Below, piece after piece: positions 7,814 through 17,107 of a DNA stretch of 43,158 nt. The notes under the pieces are model-generated. The model worked only from the letters and a program-made list of their open reading frames with translations, was not told where the DNA came from and made no database searches. The stretch's first letter is position 1. Each line of letters starts with the position of its first letter. This DNA is from Helicobacter rappini (GTDB lineage Bacteria > Campylobacterota > Campylobacteria > Campylobacterales > Helicobacteraceae). The position numbers and the translations under genes are program-made. The stretch lies in NCBI RefSeq assembly GCF_900198625.1, contig NZ_FZPK01000054.1, forward strand, positions 1-43,158. The letters are read 5' to 3'.

Positions 7814-10800
7814 TTAATACAAAATCATCTCTTCTTCATCTTTTGAGCTATTCACTAGCATTTCAACCGGGAAAACGCGTCTTAAAATATTAAATGGTGC
7901 TTTGATAATGTCAGCAGCAAGTGTGATATTAACCTTTGGGTCAGAGTATTTACCACTTAGAATAAGGTTTGTGCTGATTTGCCCCTCGCGTCCTAATATC
8001 AAATAGCCTATGATTGGAATCTTATTGATGAATTTACTAAGATTTTTAATTGTAGAAATGTTTAGATTCACATTCATTTCTTGCGTATCAATATCGATAA
8101 TGCCTTGTCCATTTATATCCATAGAGCTACCAAGTAAAAATACATTTTGTAAGCCGACATAATCGCTATTAATCGCAAAAATCACCTTACCATAATTTAC
8201 CTGATAGCCTTTTGCAGAGATGTGTGGGTCTTTAAACATAAAGAGAGATGGCACTGTATCAATTAGGGCGAAAATATTTTGGACTGATTTAAAATCGATT
8301 AATGCGGTATTTTGAAGTTCTATTGAAGCATTTAAGATTCCACCACGATAGATTCCATCAAGGCTAAATGCCCCACCATTTAGCATTTTTTTGCCACCTT
8401 TTGCAGAAGCTAGAATAATATTGATAAAATCTCCACTAAAATTTTTTGCCTTTACATATACATTATCTTTAATAAGCGAAGCATTTAAAATACCCTTGCC
8501 ATATTGTCCATCGACTACGATACGATTATCAATAAAGCGGATATTTACAGAATCAAAAGGTGCAGTATAGCCCAAAAAGCTAAATTGCAAATCCTGCCCA
8601 ATGATATTAAAATCTGTTGGCTTTATATTCATTTGCTTTCTTAATTTATTCTTAATTGCAATGAATTTTAACTCTTGTAAAATCGCTGCTTCAGAGTAGG
8701 GCAGGGCGTCTTTTTGCTTATCTTTAAATAAATCTATGAAGAATGGAATCTTTGATTGCATTGCTTCATCAATGTCAATGCGATAGCCCTTCATGCGTAA
8801 CATACTAAGAGAATCTTGACTTTTAAAGTCAATATCATCATTTACAAGCACAACGATAGAGTTATCTTGCAAATGCCCTTTTAGATTCAAATCTGTAACG
8901 CGTTCATGCTTGATAGTGTATAAAGGGTGTTTTAGCTTTGTGAGATTGAGTGTAAAATCTATACTTTTAAAACTTTCTTGCTTTGTTTTTGGATAAGGTG
9001 TAGTTTGCAAGTTGAAATCCCCATGCGTTATGCCATAGTATTGGGCTAATGGGGAGAACTGCAAGATATTCTCAATTTTTGCAATATTTAGTTGTAAGTT
9101 TTTACCACTTTCTAAATGCAGACTTAAAGCTGGGACATCAAGGACAATTTTATTATTCGCAAAGGATAGATTCAAATGAATATTTGCATTTTTGATATTT
9201 AAGAAGTCTTGGTCTAGCATGAATGAATCTTTTTCTTTTTCTATGGCTTGTTTTGCTAACTCTGTGAGTTCTTTTGTGCTTAGTTGCTTGAAAGGCTGGG
9301 TTTTTTTACTGCGGATTTTTAGGTCATTCCATACAGGATTGTTTTTTAAATCTTTCAATACCTTATCATCTTCTTTTGCCCTCTCTCCATCATCTTTTAT
9401 ATTTTGTTTAGGCAGAGATTTAATCACTTCTGGGGAGAGTTCTTTATTTTGTAATTGCTGCTTTCTTGCATCTTCTAGTAATTTATGCGAGTCGCTACTT
9501 ATGCTATTATTTGGTGTTTGCATGTTTGTTTGCTGTATTGAATACTCATCAAAATATTTTAGAATCTTTTGGGTATTGCTATAAGGCATACTTTCTTCAA
9601 GATAGATTCCACTATTTTGTGCGATATGATTTTGTATAGAATCTTTAGGGTCTTCTTGTGGGGTAGGGCGATTTATCTTTTTTTGTTTTTTTATGTCGTA
9701 TAGATTCTTAGTGTATAGGGCAATTTTAGAATCATTGTTATTTGCCTTAAGATTCTCATTATTTGGGCTGGGTAAATGTATGGTCGGCTTATTTGGTGCT
9801 AACCTTAAATCCTGCAAATTATGCGTATTTAATATGGCTTTATGTATATAGGTGTTTGCTTGTATATTTTGCTTATTTATATCAAGCAAGACATTGACAT
9901 TTGCGTCCATAAGCCTTTGCCATTTTACCCTTTCGCCATTGATATACACAAGCTTTTGTTGTGGTGTAATATCAAGGGCAATGTTAAGATTATTGGCTTG
10001 TAGTGGAATATCATATAATTTTAGGCTTGTATTTTGGGCTTGGATAATGCCTTGCAGTGAGAATAATGGGTGCGTTGGAATCTTTTTATTATGTCGTATT
10101 GCAATTTGTAGGTGCATACTTGTGGTTTCTTTAGTGCTTGATTTAGTTAGGTTTGGATTATGTAAAAGTTCATTTGTGAGTGTTGTTTGTGGGTTTAACT
10201 CTAGAATCTTTTCATAGAGATTCTCATTGGTTGCTATTTGTGTTTGTTTTTCATTTGTATTTGTTTGCGTGGTTTGCTCTGTATTCAGTGTTTGCTTAGT
10301 TTGCAATGCTTTTGTTACAGCATCTTCTGTGGTATTTATCACACTATCTAATGTTTTTTTAGTATTTTTTGATTCCGTTTTGGTTTTTGTTTGTTTTGAT
10401 TTTTTCGTGTTTTGTGTGAGTGAATTTTGCATAATAGGCAGCACTACACCATAATGCGCTAAAAGCTTTGCAAGATTAGAATCAAATCGCACATTTTTTC
10501 CATGCAATTCAATAATCACATCGCTATGAGGCATATTTGCTATAAGCACTTCTGATTGAGCTAGATTCATACCTGCAAATGTAGCATTTATTGGCGTAAT
10601 CTTTAAATCAGTATCCTTAAAAGTTATTACCGCTTGTTCTGCAAGGATTGGCTTTACCCCTTTTGCTAGAGTAACTTCTGGCTTTTCTACAATGATTTCT
10701 GCCTGTGTGTTATGTAGTAAAGTATTGCCTATATCATCTAGGTTAATGCGCATAGCTAGATTACTTAAATGCAAATTATCGTATTTAATATTGTTAAATA

Positions 10801-12262
10801 GCCAGTCTTGCAAGGTTTTCTTTAGCTTTGGATTTTGTATATTATCTATAAATGGTTTTATAATGGCTAGATTATTGAGTGGGCTGCTTTTTGCATTTAT
10901 ATTAATTTCATTGAAATTTGTGTCTCCTGAAAGCATGATTTTTTCATTATCATCATCTTTTATTGTCTCTAGGTTAAAGGATAATTGCTTCTTTGGCACA
11001 GAAAAATTAAGATTTCCTTCAAAATGCAGGGGCAGCGTCTTTAACTGAAACTTATTGATGTCTAAAAGTATATTATTGTGATTATTATTGATAGCGAAAT
11101 CTGCGTCAAATAAAGCACCTTGCACGCGGTAATTTGTATCTGTGTAGTCAATACTCCATTTGTGATTATTTGGTAATACAAGCTCTTTTATATTTAGTCT
11201 TTCAAAATAGCTTAGTATATAAAGTGTCCTTTGCGTGTATTGTATTGTGTTTTGCAAAATCTCATTAAAAGGTCTTGTTTCTTGTGTATTATCTTTATTT
11301 TCGTTGTTGCTAAGTGTGCTTAAATCAATGGAATCTATTTCTAGTATTAACTTATTTTGTAGTTGTAAAAAAGCATTATGTATAGCTATATTGCCAAACT
11401 TTAGATTTTGAAACGAGATTCCATTTGCCAGAATCTTATAGCCTATAATCGTAACGCTAAGAATCACTACAAAAAATATAATAAGTCTTAATAGTGGATT
11501 ACCTTTTTTCTTTGTTTTCTTCTTGTGCTTTTTAGTATCCTTTTTTTCTATGGTGTCATGCGGAGTGTCATCTAGCGTATATATTGCAGGTTTTGTGCTA
11601 GATTCTGTTTGGCTAGGATTTTCTTTTTTACTTGGAATATTGTTTGCAATGTTTAGATTATTGCAATCTTGTGTTTGTATAGAATCTTTGTCGTTAGAGT
11701 GTGCTATATTTTCATTACTACTAGGCTGTTTTAATGAAGGTCTTATTTGTTTTAGTGTATGATTGTTACTTGAAAAATCTATATAAGGTGTGTGTATGTG
11801 GTTTAAGTGCATTGTATCTTGTGTGTTTAATCTCTGTTGCAAAGCAAGGCTCATTTCTTGCAAGTTTAAATCATTTTCAAGCGATTTATGTGCGTTTAGA
11901 TTCTCTTCTAGGAACAGAGCTTTTGCTTTGGAATCTAAATCATTAGAATCCAAACTAACAGAATCTAGTATAGTAGAATCCGATATACTAGAATCTAAAT
12001 CACGAAATTCGAAGTCTTTATACTCTTTATCTAAACGCAATGTGTTTTCACTTGATAGGGAAACATTAGATTCTAAATCTCTTTCTTTAGAATCTAAGCC
12101 TATGCTTTCATCATCGCCATTTACCTTATTGACTTGGAGTAGTGGGGCAGTAGCTACACCCCCATCATCGAATACTTTAGAATCTTCTAACTCTAATTCA
12201 TTTATTTTTTGGCTTGCTTCTAAATTACAAGCTAAGTTTTCATTATTTTCTTTATCTGGCAT
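7814..12262 (-). CDS. AsmA/YhdP-like envelope protein (AsmA-like C-terminal domain), 1482 aa
   Basis: A very large bitopic inner-membrane protein. After a long cytoplasmic N-terminus (about 255 residues, acidic, rich in Asn, Ser and Gln, with many Leu-Asp-Ser repeats) comes a Lys-rich stretch (KKHKKKTKKKG), one membrane helix (about 259-280) and more than 1100 residues of repetitive beta-rich periplasmic sequence. The last 400 residues resemble the AsmA/YhdP/DUF3971 group, envelope-spanning proteins linked to phospholipid transport to the outer membrane. A low-complexity Gln/Asn/Lys-rich section occupies the middle (about 630-720 and 900-1020). I chose the ATG at 12262 over the TTG at 12268. 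The long cytoplasmic tail is unusual for the family, and its coding sequence overlaps the start region of mltG on the other strand. Confidence 0.78.
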   Translation of the reverse strand: MPDKENNENLACNLEASQKINELELEDSKVFDDGGVATAPLLQVNKVNGDDESIGLDSKERDLESNVSLSSENTLRLDKEYKDFEFRDLDSSISDSTILDSVSLDSNDLDSKAKALFLEENLNAHKSLENDLNLQEMSLALQQRLNTQDTMHLNHIHTPYIDFSSNNHTLKQIRPSLKQPSSNENIAHSNDKDSIQTQDCNNLNIANNIPSKKENPSQTESSTKPAIYTLDDTPHDTIEKKDTKKHKKKTKKKGNPLLRLIIFFVVILSVTIIGYKILANGISFQNLKFGNIAIHNAFLQLQNKLILEIDSIDLSTLSNNENKDNTQETRPFNEILQNTIQYTQRTLYILSYFERLNIKELVLPNNHKWSIDYTDTNYRVQGALFDADFAINNNHNNILLDINKFQLKTLPLHFEGNLNFSVPKKQLSFNLETIKDDDNEKIMLSGDTNFNEININAKSSPLNNLAIIKPFIDNIQNPKLKKTLQDWLFNNIKYDNLHLSNLAMRINLDDIGNTLLHNTQAEIIVEKPEVTLAKGVKPILAEQAVITFKDTDLKITPINATFAGMNLAQSEVLIANMPHSDVIIELHGKNVRFDSNLAKLLAHYGVVLPIMQNSLTQNTKKSKQTKTKTESKNTKKTLDSVINTTEDAVTKALQTKQTLNTEQTTQTNTNEKQTQIATNENLYEKILELNPQTTLTNELLHNPNLTKSSTKETTSMHLQIAIRHNKKIPTHPLFSLQGIIQAQNTSLKLYDIPLQANNLNIALDITPQQKLVYINGERVKWQRLMDANVNVLLDINKQNIQANTYIHKAILNTHNLQDLRLAPNKPTIHLPSPNNENLKANNNDSKIALYTKNLYDIKKQKKINRPTPQEDPKDSIQNHIAQNSGIYLEESMPYSNTQKILKYFDEYSIQQTNMQTPNNSISSDSHKLLEDARKQQLQNKELSPEVIKSLPKQNIKDDGERAKEDDKVLKDLKNNPVWNDLKIRSKKTQPFKQLSTKELTELAKQAIEKEKDSFMLDQDFLNIKNANIHLNLSFANNKIVLDVPALSLHLESGKNLQLNIAKIENILQFSPLAQYYGITHGDFNLQTTPYPKTKQESFKSIDFTLNLTKLKHPLYTIKHERVTDLNLKGHLQDNSIVVLVNDDIDFKSQDSLSMLRMKGYRIDIDEAMQSKIPFFIDLFKDKQKDALPYSEAAILQELKFIAIKNKLRKQMNIKPTDFNIIGQDLQFSFLGYTAPFDSVNIRFIDNRIVVDGQYGKGILNASLIKDNVYVKAKNFSGDFINIILASAKGGKKMLNGGAFSLDGIYRGGILNASIELQNTALIDFKSVQNIFALIDTVPSLFMFKDPHISAKGYQVNYGKVIFAINSDYVGLQNVFLLGSSMDINGQGIIDIDTQEMNVNLNISTIKNLSKFINKIPIIGYLILGREGQISTNLILSGKYSDPKVNITLAADIIKAPFNILRRVFPVEMLVNSSKDEEEMILY
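11896..12097. repeat. dispersed TTAGATTCTAA-type repeats within the 5' part of the AsmA-like gene
   Basis: Eight copies of AGAATC or GATTCT occur within about 200 bases, most in the larger context TTAGATTCTAA. Read on the minus strand they encode the Leu-Asp-Ser repeats of the AsmA-like protein. Because the unit is nearly palindromic, the plus strand also stays open and reads Leu-Glu-Ser-Lys. The units are irregularly spaced, so this is not a tandem array. Confidence 0.6.
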
Positions 12263-12281
12263 TATCAATATACTCTTTGAA

Positions 12282-13184
12282 TTGTGTTTAATATTGTTGC
12301 TTGGTATATGTTTTTATCTTTCAATCCCCTTGCATTCAGAGAAAATCATTTTTATTCCAAAGGGTTCAACGAAAGGAATTATAACACATTTGCAGACTAA
12401 AGGTTATAATGTAAGCTTGATTGATGCGTATTTTTTGCGACTTATTGGCAGACCACAAAGCGGCTGGATAGAATTACCACAAACGACTTTAAGCAAAGGG
12501 AAATTTCTAAATGCCCTTGCTACTTCAAAAGCCCCTATGAAAAATGTTACTTTAATACCGGGTGAGACAAACTACTTTTTTTTAAGGCAAATCGCAAAGA
12601 CTTTTAACTTTAATATCAATGAGTTAGAATCTCTTTATAATAAATATGCCCCTTATAGTGATGGAGTAATACTAGCAAATACCTATAGTCTGCCCTATCA
12701 TGCCAATCCTGAGTTTATCATGCAAACCTTAATCAATCAATCACTTGAAAAGCATAAAAATCTAGCAAATAAACTTGTAGGCTATTATAATGAAAAGCAA
12801 TGGTTTCAAATCGTAGCAAAAGCGTCCATCATACAAAAAGAAGCAGCAAATGTTGCTGAAATGCCAATTGTCTCAAGCGTTATAGATAATCGCATTGCAA
12901 AAAATATGCCCTTGCAAATGGATGGCTCTCTCAACTATGGCAAATACTCTCATACTCGCATTACACCAGATAGGATACGCAATGATTTAAGTGAGTTTAA
13001 TACCTACAAATATAGCGGGATACCACATACACCAAGCGGTAGCGTAAGCATTGATGCAATTAAAGCGGCAATAAATCCAGCAAAGACAGATTATCTCTAT
13101 TTTATGCGTAATAAAAACGGCACACACGACTTTAGCGCAACCTATGGAGAACATCTCAAAAATATAAAAAAGGTAAAAAATTAA
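12282..13184 (+). CDS. mltG: endolytic murein transglycosylase MltG (YceG-like)
   Basis: MltG cleaves nascent glycan strands in the periplasm and ends their polymerisation. A single N-terminal membrane helix is followed by the YceG domain, including the ASIIQKEAANVAE region with the catalytic Glu and the VIDNR and MPLQMDGSLNYG motifs, and the end region GIPHTPSGSVS. The start is uncertain. No ATG or GTG lies at the expected place and no ribosome binding site is seen; TTG at 12282 is the first usual start codon there, while ATT at 12261 would give a fuller membrane helix. The same frame is open for 157 more codons upstream, antisense to the AsmA-like gene, but that part is Cys- and Ser-rich and does not look like a real protein. 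Confidence 0.85.
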   Translation: MCLILLLGICFYLSIPLHSEKIIFIPKGSTKGIITHLQTKGYNVSLIDAYFLRLIGRPQSGWIELPQTTLSKGKFLNALATSKAPMKNVTLIPGETNYFFLRQIAKTFNFNINELESLYNKYAPYSDGVILANTYSLPYHANPEFIMQTLINQSLEKHKNLANKLVGYYNEKQWFQIVAKASIIQKEAANVAEMPIVSSVIDNRIAKNMPLQMDGSLNYGKYSHTRITPDRIRNDLSEFNTYKYSGIPHTPSGSVSIDAIKAAINPAKTDYLYFMRNKNGTHDFSATYGEHLKNIKKVKN

Positions 13185-13357
13185 CACTTTGAGTAAATTT
13201 TGTGAATTTTTATCACATTTTAACTTTTTTTAAGTGAATTTGTAAGAAAATTTGCTAACCAAAGCGAAACGCAACAAGCCTAGCACTACACAAAACACTT
13301 TGATGTGCTATCCTGTGTTTCACTTTGTAATTCCTTCGTGAAAAATAGGAGCATAAC

Positions 13358-14521
13358 ATGAATATACATGAGTATCAAGGAAAACAGGTTTTAAGAAAAT
13401 ATGGTGTAGCAACACCACGCGGTAGAGTGGCTAATAATGGCTATGAAGCAAAGGCTATTGCGAACGAGCTAGGCGGTAGCGTATGGGTTGTGAAAGCACA
13501 AATACACGCAGGCGGACGCGGTAAGGCAGGTGGTGTAAAACTTGCAAAAAGTTTAGATGAAGTGGCAACGCTTACAGATTCTATGCTTGGTATGACTTTG
13601 GTAACACACCAAACAGGACCATCAGGTAAAAAAGTAGGTCGTGTGTATATTGAAGAGGGCTTAGATATTAAGAAAGAATTTTATATTGCCGTTGTGCTTG
13701 ATAGAGGGCTTGAAATGCCGATTTTCATTGCTTCCACAGAAGGTGGCATGGAGATTGAAGAGGTTGCAGAGAGAAGTCCAGAAAAGATTATTAAAGTAGC
13801 AGTTGATCCTACCATAGGTTTTAGATCATTCCATGCACTTGAATTGGCACTTGGTTTAGGACTCACAAAAGAGCAGCAAAAGCCATTTAGTAAGTTTGCA
13901 AAAGCACTTTATGAAGTATTTATTAATGAAGATGCAGAACAAGTGGAAATTAACCCCATGATTCTTACGGGTGATGGTAGCTTTTTAGCGCTTGATGCAA
14001 AACTTGGATTTGATAATAACGCATTGTATCGACATAGTGATATTGTGGCTATGCGAGATTTCACAGAAGAAGAGCCTAGTGAAATCGAAGCAAGTGAAAG
14101 CAATCTTAGCTATGTAAAACTAGAGGGCAATGTAGGCTGTATGGTAAATGGAGCTGGACTTGCAATGGCTACTATGGATATTATTAAATATGAGGGTGGA
14201 CAACCTGCAAACTTCCTTGATGTAGGCGGCGGTGCAAATCCTACAACGGTTGCAAAAGGCTTTGAGATTATCTTAAAAGACAAGAATGTAAAAGCTATTT
14301 TTGTGAATATTTTTGGTGGTATCGTGCAATGTGATAGAGTTGCAAATGGAATCATTGAGGCTACAAAGCTTACAAGTGTGGAAGTGCCTGTTGTTGTGCG
14401 ACTTGATGGCACAAATGCAGAAAAGGCAAAAGAGATTCTAAAAGGTGCTGGTATTAAGAATCTAATCGCAGCAGAGAACTTGAAAGATGGCGCACAAAAA
14501 GTAGTTGCAGCAGCAAAGTAA
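13358..14521 (+). CDS. sucC: succinyl-CoA synthetase (ADP-forming), beta subunit
   Basis: SucC with SucD converts succinyl-CoA, ADP and phosphate to succinate, CoA and ATP in the TCA cycle. The 387-residue product has the ATP-grasp domain at the N-terminus ([10 protein letters not shown], then [14 protein letters not shown]), the metal-binding [11 protein letters not shown] region, and the C-terminal CoA-ligase domain with the [11 protein letters not shown] motif. A good AGGAG ribosome binding site precedes the ATG. It is the first gene of the block sucC-sucD-oorDABC, the order also found in C. jejuni. H. pylori lacks sucCD, so this organism has a fuller oxidative TCA branch. Confidence 0.97.
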   Translation: MNIHEYQGKQVLRKYGVATPRGRVANNGYEAKAIANELGGSVWVVKAQIHAGGRGKAGGVKLAKSLDEVATLTDSMLGMTLVTHQTGPSGKKVGRVYIEEGLDIKKEFYIAVVLDRGLEMPIFIASTEGGMEIEEVAERSPEKIIKVAVDPTIGFRSFHALELALGLGLTKEQQKPFSKFAKALYEVFINEDAEQVEINPMILTGDGSFLALDAKLGFDNNALYRHSDIVAMRDFTEEEPSEIEASESNLSYVKLEGNVGCMVNGAGLAMATMDIIKYEGGQPANFLDVGGGANPTTVAKGFEIILKDKNVKAIFVNIFGGIVQCDRVANGIIEATKLTSVEVPVVVRLDGTNAEKAKEILKGAGIKNLIAAENLKDGAQKVVAAAK

Positions 14522-14552
14522 GCACAAGTTAAAATCATATAAGGATAGAAAG

Positions 14553-15443
14553 ATGAGTATTCTCGTAAATAAAAACACAAAGGTAATCGTTCAAGGTTTT
14601 ACAGGAAAGGAAGGGAGCTTCCATAGTGAGCAGTGTATGGCTTATGGCACACAGATTGTAGGCGGTGTTACACCAAATAAGGGTGGCAGTGAGCATTTAG
14701 GCAAACCTGTATTTAACACCGTTAAAGAAGCCGTAGCTAAGACTGGGGCTACTGTGAGCATGATATTTGTGCCACCAGCATTTGTTGCTGATGCGATTAT
14801 TGAGGCAGCAGCAGGGGGCATTAAACTCGCAGTTGTAATTACAGAAGGTGCGCCTACAAAAGATATTATGTTTGCAAAAATGTATGCGAAAAAGCAAGGC
14901 ATGGATATGATAGGACCAAATTGTCCGGGTATTATCACAAGTGATGAGTGTAAAATCGGTATTATGCCGGGCTATATTTTCAAAAAATCTAGCACGAATA
15001 TTGGGCTTATCTCAAAAAGTGGGACGCTAACTTATGAGAGTGCTAATCAGCTTGTAACACAAGGTTTAGGAATCTCAACTGCAGTAGGTATTGGTGGCGA
15101 CCCTATCATTGGTTTAAGCTATAAACAAATATTACCTATGTTTGAAGCAGACCCTGAAACAAAAGCGATTGTTATGGTAGGCGAGATTGGCGGTAGCTTA
15201 GAGATTGATGCTGCAGCTTTAATTAAAGAGCAGATTAAAAAGCCAGTAGTAGCATTTATCTCTGGGGCTACAGCACCAAAAGGTAAGAGAATGGGACATG
15301 CAGGTGCGATTGTAAGCGGTGGTAAAGGCACAGCCGCAGAAAAGCAAGAAGCATTGCGTGCAGCAGGTGTTATGGTAGCAGAAAGCCCAGCAGTTATTGG
15401 CGAAACAATGAAAAAGCTTTTAGCTGATAAAGGTATTAAATAG
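14553..15443 (+). CDS. sucD: succinyl-CoA synthetase, alpha subunit
   Basis: The alpha subunit binds CoA and carries the phosphohistidine. The Rossmann CoA-binding domain starts at [11 protein letters not shown], and the phosphorylated His is in [11 protein letters not shown] (His249 by my count). At 296 residues it has the standard length. The open frame extends to 14505, inside sucC, but the ATG at 14553 follows AAGGATAG and gives the family's usual N-terminus. It lies 31 bases after sucC and forms an operon with it. Confidence 0.97.
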   Translation: MSILVNKNTKVIVQGFTGKEGSFHSEQCMAYGTQIVGGVTPNKGGSEHLGKPVFNTVKEAVAKTGATVSMIFVPPAFVADAIIEAAAGGIKLAVVITEGAPTKDIMFAKMYAKKQGMDMIGPNCPGIITSDECKIGIMPGYIFKKSSTNIGLISKSGTLTYESANQLVTQGLGISTAVGIGGDPIIGLSYKQILPMFEADPETKAIVMVGEIGGSLEIDAAALIKEQIKKPVVAFISGATAPKGKRMGHAGAIVSGGKGTAAEKQEALRAAGVMVAESPAVIGETMKKLLADKGIK

Positions 15444-15542
15444 TAAAATTATATATTGCTATGTTTTTATGCTGCAAACAAAAATAGCTTGTAGCTATCA
15501 ATATGCTATATGATTTTATAGATTAACACAAATTTAATCTTA

Positions 15543-15558
15543 GATTCTATATAGAATC
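15543..15558. repeat. perfect 16-base palindrome between sucD and oorD
   Basis: GATTCTATATAGAATC is its own reverse complement, and it is followed within about 20 bases by two more near copies of the AGAATC unit. It sits in the 187-base spacer between sucD and oorD, about 75 bases before the oorD start. It could act as a binding site, a weak hairpin that separates sucCD from oor expression, or simply reflect the abundance of this hexamer in the genome. Confidence 0.5.
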
Positions 15559-15630
15559 CATAGATATAGAATCTAGTCAAAGTTTTAAACTAACCCAAAA
15601 GTTCAAAATATTAATAAGGAGAACCTAAAT

Positions 15631-15963
15631 ATGTCAGATGTTTTAATGCCTGAAAACACACCTGTGTGGGTCAATGAAAAACGCTGCAAAGCTTGTGATA
15701 TTTGCGTATCGCGATGTCCTGCCGGTGTATTAGCCATGCAGCTTGATGCACATAAAGTGTTAGGCAAGATTGTAAAAGTTATGTATCCACAAAGCTGTAT
15801 TGGTTGTATGGAGTGTGAGTTGCATTGTCCAGATTTTGCTATCACTGTTGCCGATAGAAAGCAATTTAAATTTGCAAAAACAGATAAGGCTGCACAAGAG
15901 AGAGCAGAGAAAATAAAAGCAAATAGATTTATGGCGATTGAGGAGGGTGCAAACAATGCGTGA
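15631..15963 (+). CDS. oorD: 2-oxoglutarate:acceptor oxidoreductase, delta (ferredoxin) subunit
   Basis: The small 4Fe-4S subunit of the OOR complex, which oxidises 2-oxoglutarate to succinyl-CoA and CO2 and passes electrons to flavodoxin or ferredoxin. Two clusters are visible: CKACDICVSRCP and CIGCMECELHCP, each with the CxxCxxCxxxCP pattern. Length 110 residues, ATG after AAGGAG. It overlaps oorA by eight bases, so the two are coupled. The order D-A-B-C is the same as in H. pylori and C. jejuni. Confidence 0.95.
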   Translation: MSDVLMPENTPVWVNEKRCKACDICVSRCPAGVLAMQLDAHKVLGKIVKVMYPQSCIGCMECELHCPDFAITVADRKQFKFAKTDKAAQERAEKIKANRFMAIEEGANNA

Positions 15964-17086
15964 GGTAATTACAGGTGGAAATGAGCTTGTTGCAATGGGT
16001 GCAATTGATGCTGGTTGTAAATTTTATGGTGGCTATCCAATCACACCAAGCTCTGATGTTATGCACGAAATGGCACATTTACTGCCCCATCATGGTGGTA
16101 ATTTTATCCAAATGGAAGATGAAATCAGTGGGATCTCTGTAGCACTCGGTGCGTCTATGAGTGGTGTAAAAGCTATGACTGGAAGTTCTGGTCCGGGCAT
16201 TTCTCTTAAAGCTGAGCAAATCGGTTTAGGTTATATGGCAGAGATTCCACTCGTTATTGTAAATGTTATGAGACTTGGTCCATCTACTGGTATGCCAACA
16301 AGGGTAGGGCAGGGTGATGTTGCCTTTGCAAAGCACCCAACACATGGCGATTATAAATCCATTGCATTAGCTCCCGGGACACTAGAGGAAGCCTATACGC
16401 AAAGTGTGCGTGCGTTTAATCTCGCAGAAGAGTTTATGCAGCCTGTATTCTTACTACTTGATGAGACTTTGGGACACATGTATGGTAAAACACAGATTCC
16501 AACATTAGAAGAAGTGCAAAAAAACAATAAGGTAAGAAAGCAGTTTAGTGGCGATCCAAAAGATTATAAACCCTATGGAGTAGGACCAGATGAACCCGCT
16601 GTGCTAAATCCTTTCTTTAAAGGCTATCGCTATCATATCACAGGTTTGCATCATGGTGCGATTGGATTCCCAACAGAGAATGCTGCTGAAGGACAAGCCC
16701 TTATTGATAGATTATTTAATAAAGTAGAAAGCAGGGCAGACTATCTAAGTAATAACGAAGAGCTTTATCTAGAAGATGCAGATATTGCGATCATATCTTA
16801 TGGTAGTGCTACTTTGGGTATTAAAGAAGCCTTGCATGAGTTGCGTCAAACCAATGAGATTAAAGCTGGTTTATTCCGCCCTATCACAATCTGGCCTAGC
16901 CCGGAAAAAGAGCTTAAGAAAATAGGCGAGAGATTCAAAAAAATTATCATGGTAGAGCTAAATAAAGGGCAGTATAGAGAGGAAGTTGAACGCATACTTG
17001 GGCGAAGAGTAGAGTTTATGGGTCGTGCAAATGGGCGAACTATTGCACCAAACGAAGTGATTGAAAAATTGCGTTCTATGAAGTAG
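15956..17086 (+). CDS. oorA: 2-oxoglutarate:acceptor oxidoreductase, alpha subunit
   Basis: The alpha subunit of the OOR complex, with the pyruvate:ferredoxin-oxidoreductase type pyrimidine-binding fold. The signature starts GNELVAMGAIDAGCKFYGGYPITP, and the region around GSSGPGISLKAEQIG is typical. The ATG at 15956 follows GAGGAGGG inside the end of oorD, so I reject the longer frame from 15938. The product has 376 residues, the usual length, and is 21 bases from oorB. Confidence 0.96.
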   Translation: MREVITGGNELVAMGAIDAGCKFYGGYPITPSSDVMHEMAHLLPHHGGNFIQMEDEISGISVALGASMSGVKAMTGSSGPGISLKAEQIGLGYMAEIPLVIVNVMRLGPSTGMPTRVGQGDVAFAKHPTHGDYKSIALAPGTLEEAYTQSVRAFNLAEEFMQPVFLLLDETLGHMYGKTQIPTLEEVQKNNKVRKQFSGDPKDYKPYGVGPDEPAVLNPFFKGYRYHITGLHHGAIGFPTENAAEGQALIDRLFNKVESRADYLSNNEELYLEDADIAIISYGSATLGIKEALHELRQTNEIKAGLFRPITIWPSPEKELKKIGERFKKIIMVELNKGQYREEVERILGRRVEFMGRANGRTIAPNEVIEKLRSMK

Positions 17087-17107
17087 ATTAGCGATAAAGG
17101 AAGAAAT

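Noticed and set aside
9192..11048. Several plus-strand frames of 75-130 codons inside the AsmA-like gene
   Set aside because: All are antisense shadows rich in Phe, Ser, Cys and Val, caused by the Lys/Asn/Glu-rich minus-strand coding sequence.
11790..12260. N-terminal extension of MltG by 157 codons
   Set aside because: It is Cys-rich at the start and then mirrors the Leu-Asp-Ser tail of the AsmA-like gene; no ribosome binding site at its ATG. Kept only as a finding about the double-open region.
14110..15331. Minus-strand frames opposite sucC and sucD
   Set aside because: Shadows of two strongly conserved enzymes; no homology pattern and no ribosome binding sites.
15603..15956. 117-codon minus-strand frame opposite oorD
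   Set aside because: oorD shows two clear 4Fe-4S motifs and operon context; the opposite frame is its mirror.
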